A stretch of DNA of 64,000 bases from CAYRFQ01 sp964423615. Its GTDB lineage: Bacteria; Planctomycetota; Planctomycetia; Gemmatales; Gemmataceae. Positions within the stretch are counted from its first letter, which is position 1, and each line of letters starts with the position of its first letter. The notes below the pieces were generated by a model. That model saw only the letters and a list, made by a program, of their open reading frames with translations, did not search any database and was not told where the DNA came from. Shown here piece by piece: positions 17,300-26,574 of the stretch. The translations under genes and the position numbers were made by a program. Location: contig CAYRFQ010000021.1 in the NCBI GenBank assembly GCA_964423615.1, positions 1-64,000 of the forward strand. Reading direction: 5' to 3'.

Positions 17300-18052
17300 C
17301 TATTGGGTCGCCTTCTTCAGTGCAGTGACGGCTTCCAGGCTGGTCCTATCGTAACGATCCTCAGGGAGCCGAACGGCACCACCGAAGGAGATTTCCGGAC
17401 GGGCCCGCACAGACCGGTCTTCGCGGCGTCCACGCAACGACGCATGAATTTGAGAACATCCTGTTCTCGATAGAACGTCCGCAACTGTAAATCGATTGAT
17501 CCCTCCAGCGGGTAGGATCTCGATCCGATCGCCCGCCAGTTGGAGTAATTCTGAGATAAGCACCACACCGTTGTAGGCGGTTGCTTCTTGTCCGCTGGTC
17601 ATGATGCGTTGAAAGCCCAAGTCGATGGCGTGCTCAAGAGCGACGAAGGGATCAGGCACCACGTCAAATGCACGATGCAGAATCACTTCGGATCCGCCAG
17701 CTTGTTCGACTATCAGGCGACAACGGTCGGAATCCAATTCTCCGGTTTCGTGTAAAATTCCAAACACGATCCCGTCGGCTCCATACTCGAGCAAAAGCTC
17801 GACATCTCTTTGCATCACAGCGAAGTCCGCTGAGGAGTAATGAAAGCCGCCAGGACGCGGTCGAACCATAACCATGACTGGGAGCTGGACATTGGCTTTG
17901 ACTTCGATGAGTGTACCGAGCGACGGTGTTAGTCCGCCAAGCCCCAAGGCCGAGTTCAATTCCAGTCGATCCGCTCCTGCCCGTTGTGCGGTAAGGGCGT
18001 CATCGACCGACGTAATGGCCACCTCAAGCAAGACGTTGTTAGGATGGGACAT
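17300..18052 (-). CDS. cutC: CutC-family protein
   Basis: A 250-residue TIM-barrel protein of the CutC family. Diagnostic segments are LLEVAITSVDDALTAQRAGADRLELNS at the start, VMVRPRPGGFHYSSADF, GADGIVFGIL, CRLIVEQAG, ILHRAFDVV and QRIMTSGQEATAYNG, followed by ILPAGGI. CutC was linked to copper tolerance in Escherichia coli, but that link has been questioned and the true reaction is unknown. The length matches the family. It is upstream of and cotranscribed with the metallo-beta-lactamase-fold gene. Confidence 0.9.
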   Translation of the reverse strand: MSHPNNVLLEVAITSVDDALTAQRAGADRLELNSALGLGGLTPSLGTLIEVKANVQLPVMVMVRPRPGGFHYSSADFAVMQRDVELLLEYGADGIVFGILHETGELDSDRCRLIVEQAGGSEVILHRAFDVVPDPFVALEHAIDLGFQRIMTSGQEATAYNGVVLISELLQLAGDRIEILPAGGINRFTVADVLSRTGCSQIHASLRGRREDRSVRARPEISFGGAVRLPEDRYDRTSLEAVTALKKATQ

Positions 18053-18179
18053 TAAACCTTCCTGAGCCTATGGAGCGAGAGACTTTTTGCATTTGAAGAA
18101 TCTGGTCAGGATATGCTCCCTGTCTTCCATGTTTATATTCCAGAAAATAGCAGACTTCAAAGATGAGGTCACCAACTTG

Positions 18180-18650
18180 TCAGTTTGTGTTTTTTGCATC
18201 CAACACTTCAATTCCATTGGGAAATACGATATCGTAGCCGCCGTTCTTTCTGTGCTGGAGAAAAGCCCGTATATTTTGACCGCGAGAGAGAAGATGAGGT
18301 CGCCCTATGCCCCTTTTTGTCGGGAAAATATAGTGACCGCTTGCTCCCACAGAGTTTGGAGGTCGGCGTTTTGCTCTCCATCCGCGAGCATAAACTATTT
18401 CGCCTTTGTTGAGTCCTTTGCCTTTCTTGATACCCGTGATGTTGATTTCAAGAACGTAACGCGTGTCGACAACAGTCCCAGCGCGTCTTGTGTCATCATA
18501 AGAATAAATCGCTTGAACTGTACCGGTCACGATGTGTGTCGCATATTCCTGTTTCTGCTTCGAAGAGAGTGGTCCTACTTCTGCGAGCACGATAGGTATG
18601 CTAAATGCGAATGTTATGACACAGCCCAAGGGGAAGACTACTATCTTCAT
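18180..18650 (-). CDS. Secreted conserved planctomycete protein
   Basis: A 156-residue protein from ATG 18650 with a signal peptide (MKIVVFPLGCVITFAFSIP..., cleavage near VLAEVG). The mature part follows a pattern I recognise from planctomycete exported proteins: a strand with HIVTGTVQAIYSYDD, a second with YVLEINITGIKKGKGLNKGEIVYARGWR, and a GASGHYIFPTKRG segment. It is probably a small beta-barrel (OB-like) domain. Function unknown. The in-frame upstream ATG at 18806 would hide the signal peptide and is unlikely. Confidence 0.65.
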   Translation of the reverse strand: MKIVVFPLGCVITFAFSIPIVLAEVGPLSSKQKQEYATHIVTGTVQAIYSYDDTRRAGTVVDTRYVLEINITGIKKGKGLNKGEIVYARGWRAKRRPPNSVGASGHYIFPTKRGIGRPHLLSRGQNIRAFLQHRKNGGYDIVFPNGIEVLDAKNTN

Positions 18651-18915
18651 GGAGTGTAACCCGAAAAAAAGTGAGTGCGTTTTGACACATCTAGAATACG
18701 TTGAATGCAGTTTGAGAAAAAGCTGGATCAGAGCGTTATGTAGTTTCAATAAAGTGTTACTGGCCCGTCCTAACGACAAAGCGAAGTAGTCCGTTTGGGA
18801 CGTCACGACCCGATTGGTCCGACCTTCAGTTTAATCAGGAAAAGACCAGAATTATTCATCAAGTCGGGCACAATGCAAGTTTGCCATCTCGAATGAGAAG
18901 GCCAGGAGTCAAGAT

Positions 18916-19653
18916 CTATCTCCGAGCCGGTAAGAAAAGCCGACACCCTGAACCGAGTTGCAAATCATCCATGTGGCCGGAGTGTTTGTTGTCCTGGGTG
19001 ATGACATGCATGTGAAAGTTCCCCATGCATGTGAACACACCTTGATGATGGTCGGAATGGAACCCCACTATCTTGACCGGTTTGTCTTGGAACCGTAGTT
19101 GCACTTTGGCCTTTTCGTGTTGTTCGTGACCGAACTTTCCTTTGCCGGTCCAATGAATGATGTGGTAGTTCACTCGCTTCGCCGTGCCCTTGACCAAGAA
19201 AACGAATGGTTCTTTCGGCGATAGCCGCTGCCTTTCCGCGGCCATGAGGATAAAGGCTTCGAGATCGGTTTTTGACTTCACAGAGTCAGGAATTACAGTC
19301 TTGTTCCACCTTTTGACCTGTGCATAGACGAGGAAGCACGCCTTGGGGTACGATTTCGTATGGACCTTAGCCTTTTTGCCGTGCATCTTGGCAATAAATG
19401 GTTTTCCGTCAAAAATCGTAACTTCTCCTTGGAGCCCTTCGACTGGACCGACGGCGTAAAGATGAGGGTGGTTGCGGAACTTGCCAAGATCTGCATATCC
19501 TTTGAGATCCCCCAGCCCTTTGACTTTCATCATAGCTCCGATCCATCGGACTTTTCCTTCCTTGGACGATTGTCCAGCCGACGAATCGAAAAATTCCAGT
19601 GGCACACCCAAACCAAATACGCTGAAGGACAGAAGGCACGTGAGTAAATGCAT
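18916..19653 (-). CDS. Secreted acetolactate-decarboxylase-like protein
   Basis: A 245-residue protein with a short hydrophobic N-terminus that looks like a signal peptide. It resembles alpha-acetolactate decarboxylase: VEGLQGEVTIFDGKPFIAK corresponds to the family's 'L.GE..ml.g..y' segment, and FHMHVITQDNKHSGHMDDLQLGSG corresponds to the metal-binding H-x-H...H segment. True family members are cytoplasmic or secreted enzymes that make acetoin from acetolactate. The insertion of many Lys-rich segments and the lack of acetolactate synthase nearby make the actual reaction uncertain; it may bind a metal and act on another substrate. Confidence 0.65.
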   Translation of the reverse strand: MHLLTCLLSFSVFGLGVPLEFFDSSAGQSSKEGKVRWIGAMMKVKGLGDLKGYADLGKFRNHPHLYAVGPVEGLQGEVTIFDGKPFIAKMHGKKAKVHTKSYPKACFLVYAQVKRWNKTVIPDSVKSKTDLEAFILMAAERQRLSPKEPFVFLVKGTAKRVNYHIIHWTGKGKFGHEQHEKAKVQLRFQDKPVKIVGFHSDHHQGVFTCMGNFHMHVITQDNKHSGHMDDLQLGSGCRLFLPARR

Positions 19654-20244
19654 GTCAAAGTCTCCGTCTCTTTCGGGAAGTTCGTTGTTGGCAGCTTTTT
19701 TCCTATTTTGTGCAAAACTGGTGCCAGGTGGGTTCCAAAGGAAGACAACGGACAGCAGAGCACCGAGGGGTGAGTATCCCGCTTAATGCCCTGGCCTTGA
19801 GTGGCCCCTGAGTTGGACTCCTGGGACGAAATATTACACAATGTGTGCGTTTTCCCACGCGGATCTGCCCTTGGTTTTCGTTTCCCCACGTATCTTCTCT
19901 TCGGCCTCGACTCAGATAGCGAGTTCCGAGTGGATTCGAGCCATGCTATTGGAGTTCTGCGGATTCTGACCTTGGTTCGGCAAGGCAGTTGCATCAGCGT
20001 AGAGAGTCCCAACTCGGTCTTCCTTCGATGGTCAGCTGGACGTAAGGTCCTTGGCCATATTTGGTTGAACGACCAACAAGAAGCGCCCTGTCTGGGTTCG
20101 GGGAGGCTGTGTGGTTGGCCTCCCTCTGATCACAACAGTGGAACGAGAACGCCACGGAGTTTCTCCTTGTGAGGGCGAGGGGTACCGAGTGGTGAAACTG
20201 TCCACTCACACCAAAGACTCATTGCTCCTGCGTGGAGAACTCTC
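19654..20244. other. Divergent intergenic region upstream of the DUF1559 gene
   Basis: About 590 bases with no recognised gene. A GGGAGGC...GCCTCCC hairpin (20101-20124, 10-base loop) lies about 120 bases before the prepilin-like start and could be a leader structure. GGAG stands 7 bases before that ATG. Confidence 0.45.
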
Positions 20245-21222
20245 ATGGGCTCAGTTCTTGGTACGCGCCGTTCAGGTTTCACTCTCATCGAATTGCTTGT
20301 GGTGATTGCCATCATCGCTATCCTTGTTGGGCTTCTCCTGCCCGCTGTTCAAAAGGTTCGGCAGTCAGCTAGTCGTGTGAAGTGTCAGTCGAATTTGAAG
20401 CAACTTGGCATTGCTGCCCACAATTACCATGACACGCATCGATGCCTGCCCGGCGTCGGTCCAAACATTGAATGGGCGTTTTCAACACAGGCCCAGTTAT
20501 TGCCGTACGTGGAGCAAGAAAACTTGCGACGGCTTGTCGACTTCAACCAACCCTTGATGGTTGGGACAATGGGCAAACACACTTTGAATCCAGCCCAAGC
20601 GACAGCGGCGGGTACTCAAGTTCCCCTGCTTCTGTGCCCGAGTGACGGACAAAACCCAATGTTCACCGGTTACATGAAAGGCACGTGGGCAGGAGGCAAT
20701 TACGTCGTCAACGAAGGTACTGGGATTGGGACCAAGTGGAACGACAGCCTACCTACGGATGGGATGTTTTGGCAAGGGTCTCGGGTGAGTCTCCTTCACG
20801 TCTGCGACGGTACTTCGAACACAATCATGATGTCTGAGACGCTACTCGGTTTTGGGTTCAACACCACCAACCCGAACGAAGCCGACCACGAACGAATGAT
20901 CGCAGAGATCCCCAAGGACGCCAGTTTGACGATGAGTGAAGCGAACTGCGCGAAGGCGACCATGTGGCGTGGTGACCGTGGTGGGTCGTGGATTTGGGGA
21001 CGGTTGTTCCGCACCGGCTTTAATACCTACTATCCGATCAACAGTCCGACGCATGATTGCTTTTTCTTTGGAAAAGGCTGGTACGCGGCGCGAAGCAACC
21101 ACCCTGGTGGAGTAAACGTGCTTTGGTGTGATGGGAGCGTTCGTATGGTTCAGGAAACGATCGCGTTGACTACCTGGAGAGCAATGTCGACTCGGGATGG
21201 AAGAGAAATCTTGGGCCAGTAA
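20245..21222 (+). CDS. DUF1559 type II secretion/prepilin-like protein
   Basis: A 325-residue protein of the DUF1559 family, hugely expanded in planctomycetes. It starts with a type IV prepilin-like leader (RRSGFTLIELLVVIAIIAILVGLLLPAV), cut before Phe with a Glu at +5, then the conserved helix region ARESAxR-like 'SASRVKCQSNLKQLGIAAHNYHD'. The C-terminus has the family's H-x9-DG signature: NHPGGVNVLWCDGSVRMV. These are surface or pseudopilus-like proteins attached by the N-terminal helix; individual functions are unknown. A GGAG site precedes the ATG. Confidence 0.92.
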   Translation: MGSVLGTRRSGFTLIELLVVIAIIAILVGLLLPAVQKVRQSASRVKCQSNLKQLGIAAHNYHDTHRCLPGVGPNIEWAFSTQAQLLPYVEQENLRRLVDFNQPLMVGTMGKHTLNPAQATAAGTQVPLLLCPSDGQNPMFTGYMKGTWAGGNYVVNEGTGIGTKWNDSLPTDGMFWQGSRVSLLHVCDGTSNTIMMSETLLGFGFNTTNPNEADHERMIAEIPKDASLTMSEANCAKATMWRGDRGGSWIWGRLFRTGFNTYYPINSPTHDCFFFGKGWYAARSNHPGGVNVLWCDGSVRMVQETIALTTWRAMSTRDGREILGQ

Positions 21223-21262
21223 GCATTAAAATGTAGTATTCAACAACGGAGAGGAAACGAAA

Positions 21263-21727
21263 ATGAAGATGCAACAAACTCGACACATTCTGGCGGTTTT
21301 CGTCGTGGTTTCGTTCGTTTTTGGGTTGTCCGCGGTTCCCGCAGCTCACGCCCAAACTCGCAAGGCACAAAAAATCGTGGTGCACCTGAGCCATGGACTC
21401 GACAACTTACATAGTGTTTTCATGGCTGTGAAAGTCGCCGACGGATTGCAGAAAAAGGGAGCAAGCGTGACGATCTTCGTGGACCTCGAAGGAGTCCGCA
21501 TTGTCGATAAACGACAGCCCCTCAACCTCCGTTGGGGGCCAGGAAACAACCCATTGCAAAACTATTACGACTCGTTCGTGAAGCGAGGAGGAAAGATTTT
21601 GGTGTGTCCGCACTGTGCTAAGGCGACCGGCTTGACGTCGAAAATGCTCCGCAAAGGCGCGTCCATCGCAGCGGTAGGGGAATTTCCAGATTTGGTGCTC
21701 CAGGCGGCCAAGATCATTGACTTTTAA
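21263..21727 (+). CDS. Secreted DsrE-family protein
   Basis: A 154-residue protein with a signal peptide (MKMQQTRHILAVFVVVSFVFGLSAVPAAHA) and a DsrE/DsrF-like fold: KIVVHLSHGLDNLHSVFMAVKVADGLQKKGASVTIF at the N-terminal half and a C-terminal region with LVCPHCAKATGL, where the Cys may carry sulfur or bind metal. Cytoplasmic DsrE proteins shuttle sulfur; secreted ones are poorly characterised. It follows the DUF1559 gene by 40 bases, with a GGAG site in the gap, so cotranscription is likely. Confidence 0.8.
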   Translation: MKMQQTRHILAVFVVVSFVFGLSAVPAAHAQTRKAQKIVVHLSHGLDNLHSVFMAVKVADGLQKKGASVTIFVDLEGVRIVDKRQPLNLRWGPGNNPLQNYYDSFVKRGGKILVCPHCAKATGLTSKMLRKGASIAAVGEFPDLVLQAAKIIDF

Positions 21728-22067
21728 GTTGTTCCGTCTCGAATGAATCACCTTGTCGATTTTTTCCGGACGCAAGTCCGATGTGGTTTCCTTGGGAGGA
21801 ATCACAACGGATTTGCGTCTATCGCGGTCATTAACTCCTCGAACACGCATTTTTCTGGCACCAACTGTTGCCAAACACACAGTAACTCTTACTGGGTGAA
21901 AGACTACAAACGGAATCGTCTTTCTTCGTGGTGATGGAAGTAGGCCGACGAGATTAGAAGACGTCGGTTTGGTACTTTTGATTTTGTTTGTCTCGTCATT
22001 TTCAGAACAACAGGATGGTGCGATTGATCCTTGCTGGAAAGAGACGAAAGTAGCCGGAGCCGAGAAA
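21728..22067. other. Intergenic region
   Basis: About 340 bases between the DsrE gene and the small kinase-like gene. No gene, strong hairpin or promoter was recognised. Confidence 0.4.
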
Positions 22068-22520
22068 ATGACTTTCGAACACGAGTTGGGCGTGAAACCG
22101 TTGGGCAGCGAAGTCGAACTCGGCCGTGGCGCCGATGGCATTGTCGTCGAAGTCGAGGGTCACCCGGAGTTGGTTATCAAGGACATGAACCATCCCTTCC
22201 GGTTGGGACGAAATCGAATCCATTTGGAACAACGAATTCTGTCGGCCGTTCTTGAGGAAACCAAGGGAGTTGGTGCAACACGTGTATTTAACTTGGGGAC
22301 CGATGAAAGCGAAAAATCATGGCTCATACGTGAGCGTGTGTTTGATGTGTTCCCAAGGGGCAGCCAAGAAAGCCGGGAACTGTTGATCAACAGTATCCTT
22401 CAAGTTCATCCCAACGCCGACGTCAACCGATTGATGTTGCCTGATCCGACTTTCGACAACGTCCGTTGGGGATATACCGAAGCGCTGCCTGAGCCTCGGT
22501 GGATTCTCATTGACCCGTGA
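22068..22520 (+). CDS. Small kinase-fold-like protein
   Basis: A 150-residue protein from ATG 22068. ELGRGADGIVVEVEGHPELVIKDM resembles a kinase glycine-rich loop followed by the ATP-anchoring lysine strand, and it ends with RWILIDP, similar to the strand that leads to a DFG motif. There is no room for a full kinase C-lobe or an HRD loop, so it is either a minimal kinase-like fold or a remnant. Function unknown. It ends 54 bases before the convergent thioesterase gene. Confidence 0.45.
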   Translation: MTFEHELGVKPLGSEVELGRGADGIVVEVEGHPELVIKDMNHPFRLGRNRIHLEQRILSAVLEETKGVGATRVFNLGTDESEKSWLIRERVFDVFPRGSQESRELLINSILQVHPNADVNRLMLPDPTFDNVRWGYTEALPEPRWILIDP

Positions 22521-22573
22521 TTTACGAGTATGGAGCTGGATTCTCCCGAAAAGTTGAGGAACTTCTTGCGGTC

Positions 22574-23029
22574 TTACTCGGGTGTGTTTCCGGCGGCCGT
22601 TTCCATCGCAACGATGTGTTCTCGCATCACATGTGGAACGGGTGCTTTTTGAAGTTCGTCGTAATTGTAGGTCACGATCATTCCCTCTCCTGTTGTGGTG
22701 ATCGTTTTTTGTTCGTGGCTCACAACAATATGTTCGAGTACAAAACGATCATCACCGAGGTTCTTAAGTTTCGCCCCGACCGAGAGTGTGTCTGGGAACG
22801 TGACAGGTCGTTTGAAACGAGCCGAAACGGACGAGACGATGGGGCCAATTCGAAAGTCTTTCAGGCACTTTTCCCAACCTATGCGGTTGAGGTACTCGAT
22901 GCGAGCATTTTCGAAGTAGCGAAAGTAAACGATATTGTTGACGTGTTGGAAGGCATCCATTTCTCCCCAAGCAACGACTTGTGTGATTACAACTGGGTAT
23001 CCGGCCAGATAAGATTCAACGTCAGACAT
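22574..23029 (-). CDS. Acyl-CoA thioesterase, 4-hydroxybenzoyl-CoA thioesterase family
   Basis: A 151-residue hot-dog-fold thioesterase starting MSDVESYLAGYP. The active-site segment is WGEMDAFQHVNNIVYFRYFENARIEYL with the catalytic Asp at D25, the hallmark of the 4HBT/YbgC class. Predicted to hydrolyse an acyl- or aryl-CoA to the free acid. The ATG at 23029 has GGTGA seven bases upstream; an upstream TTG in frame at 23080 lacks a ribosome binding site. Its presence is consistent with active acyl-CoA metabolism, as shown by the 39-50 kb region, but it is not next to it. Confidence 0.85.
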   Translation of the reverse strand: MSDVESYLAGYPVVITQVVAWGEMDAFQHVNNIVYFRYFENARIEYLNRIGWEKCLKDFRIGPIVSSVSARFKRPVTFPDTLSVGAKLKNLGDDRFVLEHIVVSHEQKTITTTGEGMIVTYNYDELQKAPVPHVMREHIVAMETAAGNTPE

Positions 23030-23190
23030 GGATTTGTCACCATCGAGAAAAGTAAGACGCTGTGCTTTTCCGAAACGCAACGAGATTTATCGTTTGTTGT
23101 TTTTTTATAGATAGGAACCATTGTGTCTGGGAGCGTCAGACTCGCCGAGATACGAATCCAAAACAACCCTTGGGGCGAGGTTTGTGAACG

Positions 23191-24792
23191 TCACATCAAC
23201 TCTTCGATACTGTCAACAATTCGCTCGACGACAGATTCATCGGTCTTTGGGTTGAAGAACACAGCCTTCCAACCGGGTACTGGGATTCCGTTCGGCTCAA
23301 AACCCATGGCGGAGGTGAAACTGAGCCTCGCGTCGATTGCGGAGTTAAGCATGGCTTGGCGTTTGTCGAACAAACGACGGACCTCCGTGAGATACCGAGA
23401 ACATTCTTCAGCATCGAGTTCTCCCTTGACCATACGACTATAAATTAATTTTGCATCGCGTCCTTTCGGAAGAACCCACCAAACTACACTTGGACCAATC
23501 GTGTCCATATTCAAGATTTTGCAATAATCGAGTGCCTCGATACGGTGCTTGAGTGAATTGGCAAGTTCTATGGCGTTGGCAACGAGCATTTGGTACCCGG
23601 TTAGACCCATGGCGTTGAGTGAAGCAATCACAGAGAAAGGGCCGATGCCAGGGCGAGAACATTCGAGCGTAAATAAAGCCGGATCACGTCGATAATCGGC
23701 CTCAGTAAAATAAGGCAGCTCCTCCTTGGTGCGGAAGAGGCGAACTAGATCATCACGACGGTTGACTATAAACGCACTACTCGGATAATGACCCCACCCC
23801 CATTTGTGAAAGTCAATCGTGACTGAATCCGCATGACGAAGTTCATTACAGTGTTGTTGTGCGCGCTTGATCAGTGGAAGAGTTCTTTCTTCGAGTCCGA
23901 AAGGGTTCACCTCGATGTTGTATTCCGTGAGGAAACAGAGAGCCCAACCAACTGCCGCATCGACATGAAACTGTGGCACTGGCTCACCATGTGCGTTAGC
24001 TTTCTCTGTAATGATTCGTCGGATTTCCCCAATATCATCGATCCCAAAAGCATCCGTACTCCCGAATGTCCCGATGACGAATGCGACCTTGGCTCCATCC
24101 GAATACAACTCTTCGAGTTTATCGGCAAGGCATTCGAGACGCATGGCCAGCGTGGAGTCGGTAGTAATTGAATGAAGGTTCTCTGTGCCCATTCCAAGCC
24201 AACCAGCAAGCGTTGCGTTGGAGTAGTGAGCTGCTTCAGAGACTAATCCGGCCAAACGAGCTCCTTGCAAACCAGTGTGCATGGCTCCCGGTATCACTTT
24301 TTCGATTCCGAGTTTTCCACCATACAAATTCGATATTGTGCCACCCATAGTGAATACTCCCCACGGCTTGTCGGTGTAATAGAACAACAAGTTCGCGAGA
24401 GCAGTAATTGCTTTCACTTCGAGTTCATTGGCTCGTTGACTATACGTGTCGGTACACAAGTTCGGATTTTTGAGAAGACAAGCAAAAGCACCCAACAAAG
24501 ACGCATAATTCGCTGGTCCTTTCACGTTTTCCAGGTGGAGCTTCGAAAACCACCCGTCCGTCCCCCAGAAATACGGAAAAATAGCATCGCGGGCGTCTTT
24601 AAGATTTCCTGGGAGAGTATGTATCTCCGGATTGGCCTGGGCCGTCTCGTAGTTTCGAGACATCAAGATGCCGGGAGGGAGTGACTCTTCTGCCTCAATA
24701 GCCGATAGTAATTCTTGAATCACTTGGAGAATCGCTCGCTTGTCGCAAACGTAAAACGTATTGATGAGCTGTTCAATTTTCGCACGATCCAT
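23191..24792 (-). CDS. PLP-dependent group II decarboxylase
   Basis: A 533-residue pyridoxal-phosphate enzyme of the glutamate/aromatic-amino-acid decarboxylase class. TMGGTISNLYGGKLGIEKV is the cofactor phosphate region, FHVDAAVGWAL carries the Asp that contacts the pyridine nitrogen, and VTIDFHKWGWGHYPSSAFIV contains the Schiff-base lysine (about residue 333). Predicted to remove the alpha-carboxyl group of an amino acid; the substrate (glutamate, aspartate, an aromatic amino acid) cannot be decided by eye. It stands alone on the minus strand between the thioesterase gene and the FAS1 gene. Confidence 0.88.
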   Translation of the reverse strand: MDRAKIEQLINTFYVCDKRAILQVIQELLSAIEAEESLPPGILMSRNYETAQANPEIHTLPGNLKDARDAIFPYFWGTDGWFSKLHLENVKGPANYASLLGAFACLLKNPNLCTDTYSQRANELEVKAITALANLLFYYTDKPWGVFTMGGTISNLYGGKLGIEKVIPGAMHTGLQGARLAGLVSEAAHYSNATLAGWLGMGTENLHSITTDSTLAMRLECLADKLEELYSDGAKVAFVIGTFGSTDAFGIDDIGEIRRIITEKANAHGEPVPQFHVDAAVGWALCFLTEYNIEVNPFGLEERTLPLIKRAQQHCNELRHADSVTIDFHKWGWGHYPSSAFIVNRRDDLVRLFRTKEELPYFTEADYRRDPALFTLECSRPGIGPFSVIASLNAMGLTGYQMLVANAIELANSLKHRIEALDYCKILNMDTIGPSVVWWVLPKGRDAKLIYSRMVKGELDAEECSRYLTEVRRLFDKRQAMLNSAIDARLSFTSAMGFEPNGIPVPGWKAVFFNPKTDESVVERIVDSIEELM

Positions 24793-25282
24793 AACCGGAA
24801 CCTCTGGAACGGGATTTCACTTCTTCGACTCGAAGTGACTGAGGGTTCTTATATTGGAATACGCTGACAAACACCACTCTCGACGGTTTCAAACCTGGTC
24901 TCACACCCAATCAAAGCACGAGAACAGCTCTCTCCGCAGTGGGAAACTGAGTTGTCAAGTGGTGGATTTTGACAAGCCCCAATTCAAGATTCTAACGTCT
25001 GGGCCTCGGATTAAGCTTTGGAACTTCCACAAATCAATAACGTGAAATTGACCCACAGGTATTCCCATCAACTCACTTTCAGAACATCCCAACGACTTCC
25101 ATTCTCCTGGAAATATTACTTTCTTTGAATCCGTCTCGACAACACTCGCGAATAGTACAGTGATCGGCCATTAACCAGAAAGCACGTTTGACATTCACCC
25201 CCAACATGTTGTTGAGATGATTGGTTGCTGAGTGATGGGCCGGTTCAGAATTACTCAGCTTTACTCGCGAAAGGATGATTCC
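24793..25282. other. Divergent intergenic region before the FAS1 gene
   Basis: About 490 bases with no recognised gene or strong structure. It must hold the promoters of both the decarboxylase (minus) and the FAS1 gene (plus). The FAS1 start is preceded by AAAGGATG. Confidence 0.4.
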
Positions 25283-26449
25283 ATGAAGCTGTTCCGTAAG
25301 TATGCTGCTGCCGCAGCGATTGTCGCTTTGCTGAGCGTTTCGAGTACCCAGGCTGCCAACGACGACATCGTCACCACTGCCGTCAAGTCTGGCAAGTTCA
25401 AAACTCTGGTCGCTGCTGTGAAGGCTGCTGGATTGGTCAAGACCCTTCAAGGTCGTGGGCCTTTCACGGTGTTTGCCCCAACCGACGCTGCCTTCAACAA
25501 ACTCCCTAAAGGCACTGTTCAGACGCTTCTTCTACCTGAAAACAAAGGCAAGCTTGCTTCGATTTTGACGTATCACGTTACCCCTGGACGTGTTTTGGCT
25601 AAGCAAGCCTTGGGGCTTTCCAATGCTCCAACCGTAAATGGCCAGCGACTGGACATAGTGTTCAAGAAAAACACGCTCACGATCGACGGCGCCAAGGTCG
25701 TGATCACTGATATCCAATGCAGCAATGGTGTGATTCACGTCATCGACAGCGTTATGCTCCCAAGTTTCGATACGATCCCGGAGACGGCAGTCAAGGCTGG
25801 TAGTTTCAAAACTCTCATAGCCGCAGTAAAGGCTGCAGGTTTGGCCGAAACGCTGTCGAACAAAGGCCCTTTCACTGTATTTGCTCCAACTGACGCAGCA
25901 TTCAATAAACTGCCAAAGCATGTGCTGGCTGACCTGCTCAAGCCTGAGAACAAACAGAAACTCACCAACATCCTGCTCTACCACGTCGTGTCTGGCCGAG
26001 TTTACTCCGACCAAGCCGTCAAGGCTGGCCAAGCTCGAACATTGGCCAAACAACGAGTTCGCGTGAACTTCGGTGCCGATGGTATCAAGATCAACGATTC
26101 AAAAGTCGTTATTGCAGACATCGACACGACGAATGGTGTGATCCACGCCATTGACACGGTCCTCATTCCGAAAGATTTTACCTCGACTGAGGCATGCCGT
26201 ATGCTGGAAAACGCCGTTGCTCGTGGTGCGAAAATGTTCAACAATCACAACCACGCTGGATGTGCCCAGGTCTATGAAGAAGCTTGCCGTGATCTTGTCG
26301 ACATGATGCCCAAGATGGATTCGCGTGCTCGCCAAATGCTCATAAGCACGCTGAACCGTACTCGCCACATGAGCCATGCGACGCAAAGGGCTTGGGCACT
26401 TCGCCACGCCATCGACATGACTTACAGCATCATGTCGTCGCAAAATTAA
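25283..26449 (+). CDS. Secreted protein with two FAS1 (fasciclin) domains
   Basis: A 388-residue protein with a signal peptide (MKLFRKYAAAAAIVALLSVSSTQA) and two consecutive FAS1 domains (about 25-160 and 165-300). Both copies carry GPFTVFAPTDAAFNKLP, YHV...GRV and a final NGVIHVID/NGVIHAID segment; they are close paralogues, indicating a recent internal duplication. The C-terminal 85 residues (CRMLENAVARGAKMFNNHNHAGC onward) form a separate helical His/Met/Cys-containing domain found after FAS1 or in other planctomycete exported proteins. FAS1 proteins mediate adhesion. A complex hairpin region follows the gene. Confidence 0.9.
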   Translation: MKLFRKYAAAAAIVALLSVSSTQAANDDIVTTAVKSGKFKTLVAAVKAAGLVKTLQGRGPFTVFAPTDAAFNKLPKGTVQTLLLPENKGKLASILTYHVTPGRVLAKQALGLSNAPTVNGQRLDIVFKKNTLTIDGAKVVITDIQCSNGVIHVIDSVMLPSFDTIPETAVKAGSFKTLIAAVKAAGLAETLSNKGPFTVFAPTDAAFNKLPKHVLADLLKPENKQKLTNILLYHVVSGRVYSDQAVKAGQARTLAKQRVRVNFGADGIKINDSKVVIADIDTTNGVIHAIDTVLIPKDFTSTEACRMLENAVARGAKMFNNHNHAGCAQVYEEACRDLVDMMPKMDSRARQMLISTLNRTRHMSHATQRAWALRHAIDMTYSIMSSQN

Positions 26450-26475
26450 GTCATCCGATCCTTGGGCACTTCGCC
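26391..26475 (+). repeat. Direct 15-base repeat at the FAS1 gene end
   Basis: CTTGGGCACTTCGCC occurs at 26391-26405 inside the last codons of the FAS1 gene and again at 26461-26475 just after its stop. A complementary sequence at 26525-26537 could pair with either copy. Confidence 0.7.
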
Positions 26476-26537
26476 TACAATCGCTGCCCGGCCTCTTCTC
26501 GGTCATTGGAGATAGAGGCCATTGGAAGTGCCCCAAG
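26461..26537 (+). promoter_or_regulatory. Nested stem-loop in the FAS1 3' region
   Basis: CTTGGGCACTTC (26461-26472) pairs with GAAGTGCCCCAAG (26525-26537, one bulged base); inside it GGCCTCT (26490-26496) pairs perfectly with AGAGGCC (26514-26520). It may stabilise or end the FAS1 mRNA or regulate the vWA gene downstream. Confidence 0.5.
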
Positions 26538-26574
26538 ACGTCTAAAGGCGAAGTCCCGAGATCGTATTCCCAGA

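Noticed and set aside
17300..18052. Copper-resistance locus
   Set aside because: Only cutC is present; no copper pump, chaperone or regulator nearby, and the copper role of CutC is doubtful.
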